Positions 52,029 through 61,833 of a stretch of 64,000 nt of DNA are shown here, one piece after another. The translations under genes were made by a program, and so were the position numbers. Numbering within the stretch: position 1 is the stretch's first letter; every line of letters starts with the position of its first letter. The stretch comes from Cyanodermella asteris (lineage: Eukaryota > Ascomycota > Lecanoromycetes > Ostropales > Stictidaceae), in assembly GCA_900618795.1 (NCBI GenBank), contig UYJD01000018.1:233537-297536 (forward strand), read 5' to 3'. The notes under the pieces are model-generated. The model was not told the origin of the DNA and searched no databases. It saw only the letters and a program-made list of their open reading frames with translations.

Positions 52029-53789
52029 TCACCGACCGAGAGGTGGAGTTTCAACATAGCAATCAGCCGCTCCAGTGACCCAGCGCATGCCACCTGACAG
52101 GTTCAAGATAGCTCCATCGCTTGCCAGATGTAAGATGCACCAAGCCTCCTTGAATACTTCTCCCCAGCAGAACAGTCTGACCCAATCGTCATTTGCGTCG
52201 GTCCCAGGCCAAGATGCTTCCCCACCATGGTAGCCAAAGTTCTTGTTGTCCATCGCCTGGGCACTCAATTGCTCGACTGTTATCGATCCGAGGTCTCCGA
52301 TTTTGACCTTGTTACTCAAATATTTCCAGAACTTGTCTCTTTTGTCCGATGACCAAGCGTGAGAAGACGACGATGGTGGAAGTCGAAGTACCCAGCAGCC
52401 GCGGTCATCCCTAGAAGGTTGTTGATGGTGGTGCCATCGCAAGAATATCGTTGCGTTCTCAGCAGTCATCACCATCTTTGCTGCGTCCCTCAGAGCGTCG
52501 GTGGAGTGACTTTCGAAGCGCGCAGTGCCTTTTTCGCACTTCTGAGAGCTTATGAACCAGTTAGCTCCTTCCGGCCACTTGCTGGGTGAAGGATTACCGG
52601 ATTGGATGACCTGCGAAGACATGGGGACTGAAGAGGGGACATTCTTCTGCAAAGGTGTACCCCATTCGTCTGCTCTGGCGCTAGCTTGCTTGTCTGCTGA
52701 GATCGATTGTAGTGCATTTGACGTCTTCACACTGCTTCTCATTCGCGGATGTTCAGCAGAAGGTGCCTTCAGAGCACCATTTACATCGCTCTCAACGACG
52801 TTCGTTTGATCCAATATCTGCGCCGACGCTGAGATGTTCTCGACCAACACATGCCTCGAAGCTGACCTTGACCTGTCGTGTCGATACTGTTGAATATCGG
52901 CAGCAAAGTCCCGAGCAGCGGTTTCGTAGGCTTCCTGTGTGCTTTGAAGCGCATTAGACTTGTTTGGGGAGCCCTGAGCAGCTGCAATGACACTCGCTAG
53001 ATTAGGTACAAATCCTCGCGGCTTCGGTAGTGGGTACTCGGTGGATGAATCAGAGTCGGACATTCTCTTCCTTTTGCCGAGAGGAGACGACGGTGTATCG
53101 TGCAAAGCCGCGCAGGAGATCTGTAATTGGGCTGGCAAATGAGTATGGATGATGGAATTGGGTATCACGCTTGGTGGATCGGCAGAGGAAGTGAAGGAGT
53201 CGGCGGCAGATCTGTTTAGACCGTCGGGAGGCGTCTCAGGGATAGGTTGGAAAGACTCCTGGGCTCCCGGAGTTCTGTTCACCAGAACTGAAGGTGAAGC
53301 TCGGATGAGCACAGGCCTGTTCACTAGAGCCTCATGGCGGACGTCGTCGCAGTGGAGTACTTGTTCTGCACTCCCCGCTGATAACTCCTGCTCAACACAG
53401 TCATGTGTGTCCGAGTGGCCCAGAATTTCACCATTCCGGCTGTCATCGATTTGCTGACTTTGGAATGAGATACTCACGCCGTCCAAGCGCACTGGCTCGA
53501 ATGTGATGAAGTTTTGTAATTGAGCCCTGCGTCGGTCATCATTCCTCGAGGACCGACTTGCTCCAATGTGAACCCAGAGTTCGTGCTCGCCTTGCCCGTG
53601 GTAGAGCATGCTGCGATGAGTCTTGTACGTGCATGATGCCGCCTTTGGAATGATAGAGGCTTTGCGGTCGACAAGCGGGATTTCAAGCTTGAGAGTCTGT
53701 CAGGAGCAGAAGTGGCGTTGCTCCCACGACCCAGGCAACCACGACCGGAGTTTATTATAGATCCGCACTCTACGAAGTCCTATCGACAT
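52029..53789 (-). CDS. Uncharacterised protein, about 560 residues, start unresolved
   Basis: The long frame from 53696 down to 52029 is coding-like throughout. It opens TLKLEIPLVDRKASIIPKAASC, immediately after a CTGACAG acceptor at 53697, so a first exon upstream is needed. An ATG at 53789 (MSIGLRR...) with a GTGCGG donor would keep phase. Failing that, the first ATG inside is at 53609 (MLYHGQGEHELWV). The middle is Ser/Pro/Gln-rich and apparently disordered, with a KRKRM basic cluster. The C-terminal ~170 residues look folded (ANWFISSQKCEKG, ATIFLRWHHHQQ, DKRDKFWKYLSNKVKIG, GWGEVFKEAWCIL-like strands). No known domain was recognised; a nuclear location is suggested only by the basic cluster. 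Confidence 0.55.
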
Positions 53790-54113
53790 GTTCGCCACAA
53801 CGTATGGATTCAGTCTTATTTGGTCGTCTGATGCGCTTGTAAGCCCATTTTTATTATTCATACATAGTTCCTTGCGGCTCATTTGAGGTAGAGGTCGGAA
53901 ACATGGCAAATAAGCCCCCAAAATCACAAATCTGAGGGGTGTACAACTTTGAGAATGTCGTCGTGTCCTGTATTCCACCACGATGTCTGAAAATAATCCT
54001 ATCGTACATACACAAAATCACCATCACACAGTGCTGTAATGTACAAAGCAGCAGCTCAGCCGCACGCTTCCGGCACTACTAAAGTGCCCCTCAATCACAT
54101 TTCCCCAAGTATC
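53790..54113. other. Short intergenic
   Basis: Nothing supported between the two minus-strand genes. Confidence 0.5.
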
Positions 54114-54434
54114 TCAAGCACCACCCTCCCTCTTCGCATATTCGTCCTCCATACGCTCCCTGTACAGCTTATCCGTTTCAGACTCGTCCGTCACATCCTC
54201 GATGCGTCGCTGGGTGTTGTCGCCAGGAGAGGGGTTCAGCAACTCACGGCCGTGGGGATCGTAGTGGCGGGTCTCCTGCACGGCAGGTTCTCCGAGGTTC
54301 TGTTGTGTTGTCCGCACCGATGTGCCTGAAGGGTTTGAGCGCGTCTCTTGTCTGTAGGCGGTGCCTTGGCTTTGGCCGTTGCTGGTGGAGGATGAGGAGT
54401 AGGAGGTGGAGGAGGTGTAGCTGTAGCTCGACAT
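54114..54434 (-). CDS. Small Ser/Tyr-rich hydrophilic protein
   Basis: Single exon, 106 residues. The first ~30 residues are almost only Ser, Tyr, Thr and Gly (SSYSYTSSTSYSSSSTS). The rest is charged and hydrophilic (RHYDPHGRELLNPSPGD, DKLYRERMEDEYAKREGG), with no signal peptide or membrane helix. It is probably disordered. A TATATATGTATATA-type promoter element at about 54572-54588 on this strand and a clean ATG support a real gene. No function can be assigned. Confidence 0.55.
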   Translation of the reverse strand: MSSYSYTSSTSYSSSSTSNGQSQGTAYRQETRSNPSGTSVRTTQQNLGEPAVQETRHYDPHGRELLNPSPGDNTQRRIEDVTDESETDKLYRERMEDEYAKREGGA

Positions 54435-55132
54435 GGTCGTGAGGATTTGACTGATTAGTCGAATGTCGAAATGGTGGGTAGGTGGTCTTGTGCGCTTATA
54501 ATATTTTCGAGGCTATGAGATTCGGACTGAGTAGTTGGCACAGTTTTCGATGCTCAAGTGTGTGCATTGGTGTATATATGTATATATTCTTTCGTACTGC
54601 AGCCTGCTGGCGGGACCATTTCGCCTTGAGGCGCTCAACCGAAATGACGTCACAGCGGGCCGGTTTCCGACGCCACGCGCGAGGCTCTGGAAAGTTCACA
54701 AGAAATTCAAGTCCCTTGAGACTCACTATTTGGCTCAACTATTTGCTTCGCAAGCGCCATCATGCATCATCTGGAGGGTTCTTTGTCGAATCTCCTCAGC
54801 GCAGCCACAATGGTAGACATACCCAATCCGAAATCTAAAACGGCCGCTCGCTTATGGACCCCTGCTGTACGATCATGCTAAGTGTGCGGCACACAGTACC
54901 CCACAATTCCCTTCATGATACGCATGGATGGAGGCTCAGGGTAGACTGCGTCACCGGGGACCTTGAAGCCCCCCACATTTGCGAGCATGGGACGGGAATG
55001 TCAGTAGATCCATAGGCTTGGAGAGACTAAAGTCATACATAATACGTTGGATTGGTAGTATGTACTTCGTCCGACGTACAATCGTACTTGCTCCATTCGT
55101 TGCTAGTCCGTCTATTCTTCGTTTTTCGCACA
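54435..55132. other. Shared promoter region
   Basis: Divergent promoters of the small Ser/Tyr-rich gene (minus) and the MetX-like hydrolase (plus). Apart from the TATA-like element no feature is seen. Confidence 0.5.
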
Positions 55133-56125
55133 ATGGGGTTCACTAATCATGACAAGCCTGGTTACAGCCATTTTACTATTCCTTCGTTCAAATTTACCTC
55201 GGGCGATGTCCTGGACGTCACTCTCGTTTACAAGGAGCTGAACAAGTCTGCACCAAAGAAGGCCCTAATTCAGACCTGCTTCGGCGGCCTCATCGAGTCG
55301 ACTGGTACCTTCACAGAGACGCCTTCGTCCGCTCTTTCAAACCATCATGTCGTCGTCGTAGCCATGTTGGGAAATGGAGAATCGACTTCGCCTTCAAACA
55401 CCCCCGAATTTCCCAAGATTCTCGTCTACCAAGACAACATCAATGCCCAGTGGGCGCTTACTCAGCATCTCGGTTTCAAAGAGCTCGATATCGTGGCCGG
55501 CTTCTCGATGGGTGGTCAACAGGCTTATCATTGGGCGGCAATGTACCCCGATTTCGTCAAGCATTCCATCTGCATTTGCGGCTCCGCGAGGACCAGCGCG
55601 CACAACTATGCGTTTCTCGAGGGCCCGATTGCGGCGTTGACAAGGTCAAGCGACTACGGCATTCAAGGGATCAAGCCCGTCAAAGGCATCCAAGGATTCT
55701 GGAGAGCATACGTTGCCTGGCTATGGAGCGCCGCTTGGTACAGGCAAGGCTTGTGGAAACAGGAAGCCTCCGGGGCTACCACCATGGCCGAATTCATGGA
55801 CAAGATTGAAGACGGTTTGATTAACTGGGCGGCTGAGGATCTCTTGATCTTGGCTAGGCAGTGGCAGGCAGGTGACATCGGATTGATCAGAGGAGGGTAC
55901 GAGGAAACGCTCAAGAGCATCAAGGCTCGAATGCTGGTTATGCCTGGCAAGACTGATCAATACTTTCCTCCCGAGGACAGCGAGGTTGAGGTCAGCCATC
56001 TGAAGAATGCTGAGCTTGCTGTCATTCCTTCGGTTTGGGGCCATGCTGCTGGCGGTGGTTCAAACCCAGAAGACGTGGCTTGGATGGACAACCGCATCAA
56101 AACATTTCTGGCCGGATCGACGTAG
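55133..56125 (+). CDS. Alpha/beta-hydrolase of the homoserine O-acetyltransferase (MetX)-like family
   Basis: Single exon, 330 residues. The start is the ATG of MGFTNHDKPGYSHFTIPSF. The fold shows LVYKELN...KKALIQTCFGGL as oxyanion strand, and a nucleophile elbow GFSMGGQQAYHWA with a Ser nucleophile. A MLVMPGKTDQYFPPEDSE stretch supplies the acid, and a VWGHAAGG His ends the triad. MetX-type enzymes acylate homoserine, but many fungal proteins of this subgroup lack the transferase-specific residues and are of unknown activity, some in secondary-metabolite clusters. No cluster partner is evident here. There is no targeting signal or peroxisomal SKL-type end (it ends AGST). Confidence 0.8.
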   Translation: MGFTNHDKPGYSHFTIPSFKFTSGDVLDVTLVYKELNKSAPKKALIQTCFGGLIESTGTFTETPSSALSNHHVVVVAMLGNGESTSPSNTPEFPKILVYQDNINAQWALTQHLGFKELDIVAGFSMGGQQAYHWAAMYPDFVKHSICICGSARTSAHNYAFLEGPIAALTRSSDYGIQGIKPVKGIQGFWRAYVAWLWSAAWYRQGLWKQEASGATTMAEFMDKIEDGLINWAAEDLLILARQWQAGDIGLIRGGYEETLKSIKARMLVMPGKTDQYFPPEDSEVEVSHLKNAELAVIPSVWGHAAGGGSNPEDVAWMDNRIKTFLAGST

Positions 56126-56687
56126 AAGAGAGCACAGAGTAGATTGAGACGATCTGGAGATGATCATGAAGACGATGCGTGCTGACATCTAATCTACGAC
56201 GTGATTCGGGCGACCGGGCAAAGGTGGCGTCAGGAACTTTGGCGACAGGAGCGCTGTTACTTATTCCAAGTCAGGTTCAAGAACATTAACACCTTTGAGA
56301 CCACCACCAAATCCGCCGATAGATTTACAGGAGCCTATACCCCCCTGGCCGGAGGCTCTAGTAGCCATCCACCTAACAAACGTTGCTCACTTGAGTCTCA
56401 TAGCCGACAAAACACGATTTTTAGCGATATCGGCAAAATTTGCTTTGTGATGGAGCACTTTAGCTCTAGCTTCACAAGCACAAGCTGAATACACACACGC
56501 TAGAAGACTACTTCCCCTACCCTTGCATACATCCACCCACGAGCTCATCGCACATGCAAATGATCGACACCCCAAACCTTGTCCCATGTACCTATAAACA
56601 ATGGAAGAGAAGCACGATGCTTCCAGCCCAGACTCTCCCTTCCTGTGTATCCCCATGCACCAAACCCAGTCTTGATTATCGTCCACC
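56126..56687. other. Intergenic, promoter of secreted protein 1
   Basis: No gene is seen; contains the TATA box at 56593-56598. Confidence 0.5.
56593..56598 (+). promoter_or_regulatory. TATA box of small secreted protein 1
   Basis: TATAAA 90 bases upstream of the ATG at 56688, the same distance as in the downstream paralogue. Confidence 0.6.
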
Positions 56688-57385
56688 ATGTTTCCTCTCA
56701 AATCTCTCGTCTCCGTCGCAGCCTCTCTCGTCCTCCTCCCACCCGCATCATCCCAAATCGTCGCTCCCGCAAACGGCACCCACATAGCTCCCGGCGAATC
56801 CTTCGACTTCTCCTACGGTCCGCACAGCGATTACTGCATCACGTCGGCCGCGTTCACCGTGTACCTCTTCACTTCCAAATCTAAATCCCGGAGCGTCGAT
56901 CCCGTTTACGGGACGTACGATGCTGGAAGCGGTTGGTTCTTTGGACGCTACAACGAGGAAGGATACCTGAGTACGACACTTTTTTTTCAAATTTTTTTAA
57001 CGATGGGAGAAAGATTTTCTTTTTTTTTTAAAAAAAATAAAAAATTATTGACCCGTTTCCAACTCCGTGTAGATGAGACGGAAAATGCAAACGGATACGC
57101 ACCCTCGCAATTGACGATGCCGAATTTCGCGAAGCAGTTTGCCCCGGATTTCGCGTACGGCACGCGCGCGTCGAATCTGCCGGTTTATCTTACCGTGTTG
57201 GAGGAATACGGGACTTGCGAGGTGAGTTTGGATGCCCCGGTCCGAAACTTCCAGATCCCAATTCTGCTGTGACGGGTAAGTAGAAGGTTAAATGCTGACG
57301 AGAGATCCTTCGTTTGTAGGGAAGTGTTGGGGCCAGGCTCGCTTTTTCTGAGGTGACGTTGATCTACAATGCTACGAAATCTTAG
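56688..57385 (+). CDS. Small secreted protein, tandem paralogue 1
   Basis: Exons 56688-56970, 57073-57221 and 57320-57385 give about 165 residues. A signal peptide (ending ASSQ) is followed by an Ig-like all-beta-looking domain: ANGTHIAPGESFDFSYG, a strand SAAFTVYLFTSKS, GWFFGRYNEEGY, SQLTMPNF, then NLPVYLTVLEEYGTCE and AFSEVTLIYNAT at the end. Two cysteines are likely paired. No enzyme motif was seen. Such small secreted fungal proteins include effector-like families, but I cannot assign one. Intron 1 is unusually T/A-homopolymeric (runs of T at 56981-57033). The paralogue at 57808 has the same exon phases and an identical last-exon length of 66 nt. Confidence 0.75.
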
Positions 57386-57807
57386 ATTATCGACCGGGTT
57401 TTGAAGACGTGTTTACACGTTCAACGGGATACTTCTTGGATGGTATGATGGAGTGAATAATTGACCGGGTACGAACGAACGAGAAGCCTATTCGAAGGTC
57501 AAAATTTCATCGTGTGATCCAGCCCTGGTTCAGCCAGAGTTGCCGCGAGGAACGCTCCATGCTACATCAAACTTGGGACGAGAACATGTGATCGCGCACA
57601 TGCAGGCCCGCTGTGGCTTGATCAACACGAAGCTGGAGATGCACACGCTAGATAATAATCCCCTGTCACTGCATAACCACACCCCGCGGACCACACCAAC
57701 CTCATGAGAGGAGCACATATAAAGTTACGGCCATCGGGCATATAACATGATATTTGATCCTAAAAATTTCACAATTTCTCCAAGTCACCCCAACCGTCGT
57801 TTTCAAG
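57386..57807. other. Intergenic between the secreted paralogues
   Basis: Promoter of paralogue 2, with a TATA box at 57718-57723. Nothing else is seen. Confidence 0.5.
57718..57723 (+). promoter_or_regulatory. TATA box of small secreted protein 2
   Basis: TATAAA 85-90 bases upstream of the ATG at 57808. Confidence 0.6.
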
Positions 57808-58472
57808 ATGGTTAACATCAAGTCCCTCCTCGCAGCCGCGACCCTCGCCGTCCCAACACTATCACAAGAGGCACCCTACATCGGCAGCCCCAGAAACGGC
57901 AGCCACATCGCACCAGGCCAGGCCTTCGACTTCTCCTACAGCGCGCTGGGCGACTACTGTTCCAGCTCCTTCAACTACAGCGTCTACCTCTTCACCAGAA
58001 AGCCCAAATCCGCACACCCGTCTAAAAACTGGGCGGACGCGTGGTTTTTCGGCCGTTTTGCCGAGGAGAACTATCCCGGTACGTGGTCCTTTCGCCGCTC
58101 TGAGTTCTGTGACTTTAAAGAACAAACTCGCTGGTCGCTGGTTCAAAACCTGGCATACGGTTGGATTTTGGGACGGTGTAGGGGCTGATGAAGTTGATAA
58201 TAGCAAATCCCGATCCACCAAATCCGCCTCCGGCGCAGCTGACCATGCCTGATTTCAGTCAATCACCGGGTGGGTTTGGACAGGGCGCGCAGGCATCTAA
58301 CGTGCCCGTGTACTTGGTCATATTGGAGGAATATTCGACATGCGAAGTGAGTTTGTTGGCTTGCTTTTTCGCTTTTGTGGTGATCCTGGTATTGACAAGT
58401 GTGCAGGCCGCTTTTGGGAATCGGATCGCGTTGACAGAGGCGACGTTGATATATAATGCCACGACGAAATAG
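57808..58472 (+). CDS. Small secreted protein, tandem paralogue 2
   Basis: Exons 57808-58078, 58204-58346 and 58407-58472 give about 159 residues. A signal peptide (MVNIKSLLAAATLAVPTLSQ) is followed by the same fold as its neighbour: NGSHIAPGQAFDFSYS, the paired-looking DYCSS, YSVYLFTRKP, DAWFFGRFAEENYPG, AQLTMPDF, NVPVYLVILEEYSTCE and ALTEATLIYNAT. Intron positions and phases (1, 0) match paralogue 1, but intron sequences and lengths differ (125 and 60 nt against 102 and 98), so the duplication is old. Both copies look intact. Confidence 0.78.
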
Positions 58473-58840
58473 AGGCATTGTTGATTCTGGTCGTGTCCTG
58501 AACACAGGCTGGAATTGGATGGTTGGGTCTGGCAACGGGTACGGAGCTCGGTCATACGTGATCTAGAAAAAGGCCCCTGGACCAGCAGTCTTCCATCGTT
58601 GCTCCGCAACAATTTGAATTTTACCTCTCTGCTTGCTTGCACTGATTTTAATGCTCGAGGCCAGTGTGCTGTAAGAATTTCCCCAGCTTTCCGTGGGCAA
58701 GTCGCACTCCCGGCGTCACCGCTGGGTAAGTAGCATCGACTGTGTGCCCATAATATTGATGTATGGTCATTTCAGGTGCTTGCTCATGTGAAAAGGCGAG
58801 AAGATGAGAAAAATATTCTTTAGTAATTCCAAACGCTTGC
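58473..58840. other. Convergent 3' regions
   Basis: Between the secreted protein gene and the Sam35-like gene. A CTTGCTCATGTGAAAAGGCGAGAAGATGA-like sequence recurs imperfectly (about 58771-58805 and 58829-58862), an imperfect 58-bp-spaced repeat that runs into the coding end. Confidence 0.5.
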
Positions 58841-60190
58841 TTATGCAAAAAGGTGAGAAGATGACATCGCAGCTCCGTCGTCATCCGCGCTGGAGACCTC
58901 TTCTGTAGGTGTTGGAGCTATGTCAGAGTCGGTCTGTAGGTCTTCATGCTCATCCTGGACCTCAACTATCGACGTCGACTGACTCTCTGGTTGCTGTTCC
59001 TCCTCGACGTTCGCATAGCTGTCCTGGCTCGGCGGTGGGTAGCTCGACTCTCCAATCTCTTCATAGCTAAGATGGCTATCCTGATAAGCGGAATGGTTGA
59101 TCTCCGAGAAGCTTGTTTGACTTTCGGGATATGTAGAGTGAGCCTGAACATCAGCGAAGCTCTCGTTCGAGCTTTTTGTCTCGAAAGCCGGTGTGTGTTG
59201 GCGGCGTTCGAAACAAAAGTCATATACGGCTTCCTCGTGTCGCAAGAGGCTTTCTCTCTTGGCAAATTCTTCGCCTAGCCGTGTGTCGACCCAGTTGATC
59301 CCATCTACGAATTGGGAGCGTGTGAGCAGGTGTGTGTATGAGAATACCGCAGCATCGAGTAATCCAGGCTCGTCAGTCCCAGAGAAGAATGTATGTCCGT
59401 CGAGCAACTGCACAAGGTGATCCAGCGCAGCACCTGCCCGCTTGTTCAGCGAATTAGCCAGATCCAGATTGGACGGAGGTACCCTGTCCCTCCAACTGCT
59501 GCGGCCTAAGTCCAGGGTATATTCCAATTTGCTGAATTCGTCCCTTGCCTGAGCGTATATCCGATCCAGCATGGCGTAATGTGACAGCCGAGCATGAGTG
59601 ACGCTTGCGACGTAGAGCTTGAAGACGACATTGCGAAAGTTCTCGGGAGTCAAATAACACGAGTAGAGCCATGCCGCACGAATGTCCTTTTCGAGTATCC
59701 CCAGACCTTCGGCCTCACGAGTAGTATGTGGATCCTTCTCTTCCTCTCCGCTCCTCCGCCTCACGAAATCCTCAATCCCGGCACTCCGCACAATATTCGC
59801 CTGTTTGCTCGCATTCGTTGTAATCAGGAATGGTAATTGTCCGTCCGGCGAACCATCCGACACCGTCCTGACGACGTCGAACCGGATGCCCCTCGCCAAC
59901 AGAAGCGTCTGATACTTCAGACAATTCACATTATAGCTCGGCACCCTTGCATCATCCGAGAGCGTATTGGACCAGAACTGTATTGCCTTTCCCGTCTGTG
60001 CCCTGTCCAGTCTCTTGAGATATGCAGGCCGGGGCTCCGAAGTAGCTGTGTGGAGCGGGAGCTTTGCAAAGATGTGCTTTACCGCCTGGGGCGCGTCCCA
60101 GATGGTGTAGGGCCGGGCGTGTGAGACATGTCGTCGGTCGAAGGAATCGGGGAGGGACTGCGTGGTATCCTGCTGCCCGGCGGCTGACAT
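58841..60190 (-). CDS. Sam35/metaxin-like mitochondrial outer membrane import protein
   Basis: Single exon, 449 residues. The N-terminal thioredoxin-like part has the metaxin/Sam35 hallmark PSYNVNCLKYQTLLLARGI...SDGSPDGQLPFLI. The middle is a GST-C-like helical region (IRAAWLYSCYLTPENFRNVVF..., HTFFSGTDEPGLLDAAVFSYTHLL) with the typical D(A)AVF helix. The C-terminal ~130 residues are an acidic, Ser/Tyr/Glu-rich disordered tail with loose SYxE/D repeats, longer than in yeast. Sam35 caps the Sam50 barrel on the cytosolic side and reads beta-signals of outer membrane proteins. The start is the first ATG; assignment to Sam35 rather than Sam37/metaxin-1 is by general resemblance. Confidence 0.75.
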   Translation of the reverse strand: MSAAGQQDTTQSLPDSFDRRHVSHARPYTIWDAPQAVKHIFAKLPLHTATSEPRPAYLKRLDRAQTGKAIQFWSNTLSDDARVPSYNVNCLKYQTLLLARGIRFDVVRTVSDGSPDGQLPFLITTNASKQANIVRSAGIEDFVRRRSGEEEKDPHTTREAEGLGILEKDIRAAWLYSCYLTPENFRNVVFKLYVASVTHARLSHYAMLDRIYAQARDEFSKLEYTLDLGRSSWRDRVPPSNLDLANSLNKRAGAALDHLVQLLDGHTFFSGTDEPGLLDAAVFSYTHLLTRSQFVDGINWVDTRLGEEFAKRESLLRHEEAVYDFCFERRQHTPAFETKSSNESFADVQAHSTYPESQTSFSEINHSAYQDSHLSYEEIGESSYPPPSQDSYANVEEEQQPESQSTSIVEVQDEHEDLQTDSDIAPTPTEEVSSADDDGAAMSSSHLFA

Positions 60191-60678
60191 GTCTTCCGAG
60201 GAAAGTGTGCGATGATCAGATATCTGATTTCGTTGGAGATGGTTGCGCAGCGGAGCTTCTATGTCTGAGACTGGGTTGAGGGGTGGTCCAAGCTCCCATG
60301 AGCGGCTCGGCGATCCTCAATCGCCAAGTTTAGGAGTTCATCTACAACACAGCCCTAGTCTTGCAGCGTCCTGTTCATGCTAGAATCGGGGGGCATGCTG
60401 ATTCAAACGACGTGACGCTTCGCCGGATTTTTTCCTTTCGAACAGACTCTCATGGGACAGAGCAGGATGCGACCGATTGGAAATCTAGAATTCATTGAAT
60501 TGTCTAGATCTTATGTGCCGGCAATCGTTGACCGCACAGACATTGTCGAATACTCATCAAACTCGTGGCTGTAGAAACGAATATTGGTACACAGAGCTCC
60601 CCTCGACCGTGAAATGGGAAATGTCCGCCAGAAAAGCAGTCGCGAAATCATGATACCAACCACCGGTGCTGCACTGCA
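60191..60678. other. Intergenic
   Basis: Promoter side of the Sam35-like gene and 3' side of the GGPP synthase gene. No gene is seen. Confidence 0.5.
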
Positions 60679-61833
60679 TCACTGCTCCACGCTCAGCTTC
60701 TCCAAAATAGCCATCAAAGGACCCCCAACTCCACTATCAGCATCCAACTCCTCAATCATCTGACCCGCCTGATCAATCAGCTCCTCAAGAATCTTCCTAC
60801 AATACGCAAAACTTCCAGTCTGCTCCATATAGCCAATCGCATATCGTTTGACCGTCTCATCCTTCGTCTTCTGCTTCAAAATATTGATCAACACCAAACT
60901 GTTTGGATTTGCTCGAATGCTGTGAATGACCGGAAAAGAAAACTTTCCCTCCGTCAGATCTTCGCACATGCCCTTGTTCGTACTGTAGTCGTTGCTCCAT
61001 AGATTCATGTAGTCGTCGCGGATCTGGAAGATGACACCCAGCAGACCGGCCAGCGATACGCAGTCTTTGTTACTTGGACTCTCGGCTTGCATCAGCTTGA
61101 TGGCGAGGCGGAAGAGGCCGCCTGTCTTGTTGCCAACCATCTCGAGGTACTCCTCCTCGGTGGGGACGGTCAGAGTGTCCCGCCAGAACAGGTCCATGCC
61201 CTGACCGCGATGCAGATTGCACATCTCCTCGGTGTAGATGTGCAGGGCCGTCGGGTTGTTGAGTTTGACCAGTTCCTGCAGGGCGACAAAGTACATGTAG
61301 TTGGCCGAATTGAGCGTCTGGGCGACGCCGTAGATGGCGTGAGCGACCGGAATGCCACGACGCAGCTCCGAGTTGTCCTCGACATCATCGATCAAGAGCG
61401 ATGCCGTGTGCAGGATGGCGACGACGCGGTTGATGATCTCGACGCTCTGGGGCGGTACATGCAACCACTCATTGAAAGCCTCTATCAACGTCTTTCGGAT
61501 ATTCTTCCCGGGTACGTTGACGAGGTAGTCGAACGGCCCGCGTAGGATCTTCTCTTTGGCTGGAGACCATGTGGCGTGCGTTTGAGTCGAGGCGCTCATG
61601 ACGCTGGAGTTCCTGGCGTGGTGGTGGGCGTCTTCCATGGCCGTTGATTTCCCTTTGCGAGACGTCGGTGCCGAGGCGGCGGAGGGCTGGTTCCAGTGCG
61701 TCTCGCTCAACGGACCCAGCACGTTTCGGATGGTGCCTTTTTGTGGCGGACTCTGGCTGTGCGATGTACTGGACCTGGTGGAGCTGGTGCGAGGTGGGAT
61801 GGCCGCGGGAGCGAAGAAGTCAGATCGTGGCAT
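60679..61833 (-). CDS. Geranylgeranyl diphosphate synthase
   Basis: Single exon, 384 residues. It adds isopentenyl diphosphate to an allylic diphosphate to make C20 GGPP for protein prenylation, ubiquinone or carotenoid branches. The first Asp-rich motif is DDVED (149-153) within [20 protein letters not shown], and the second is DDYMN (273-277) in [20 protein letters not shown] follows. The chain-length region (AILHTASLL) fits type III fungal GGPP synthases. An N-terminal Ser/Thr/Pro-rich extension of about 90 residues is disordered. No terpene cyclase or other partner lies next to it, so the housekeeping role is more likely than a metabolite cluster copy. Confidence 0.93.
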   Translation of the reverse strand: MPRSDFFAPAAIPPRTSSTRSSTSHSQSPPQKGTIRNVLGPLSETHWNQPSAASAPTSRKGKSTAMEDAHHHARNSSVMSASTQTHATWSPAKEKILRGPFDYLVNVPGKNIRKTLIEAFNEWLHVPPQSVEIINRVVAILHTASLLIDDVEDNSELRRGIPVAHAIYGVAQTLNSANYMYFVALQELVKLNNPTALHIYTEEMCNLHRGQGMDLFWRDTLTVPTEEEYLEMVGNKTGGLFRLAIKLMQAESPSNKDCVSLAGLLGVIFQIRDDYMNLWSNDYSTNKGMCEDLTEGKFSFPVIHSIRANPNSLVLINILKQKTKDETVKRYAIGYMEQTGSFAYCRKILEELIDQAGQMIEELDADSGVGGPLMAILEKLSVEQ

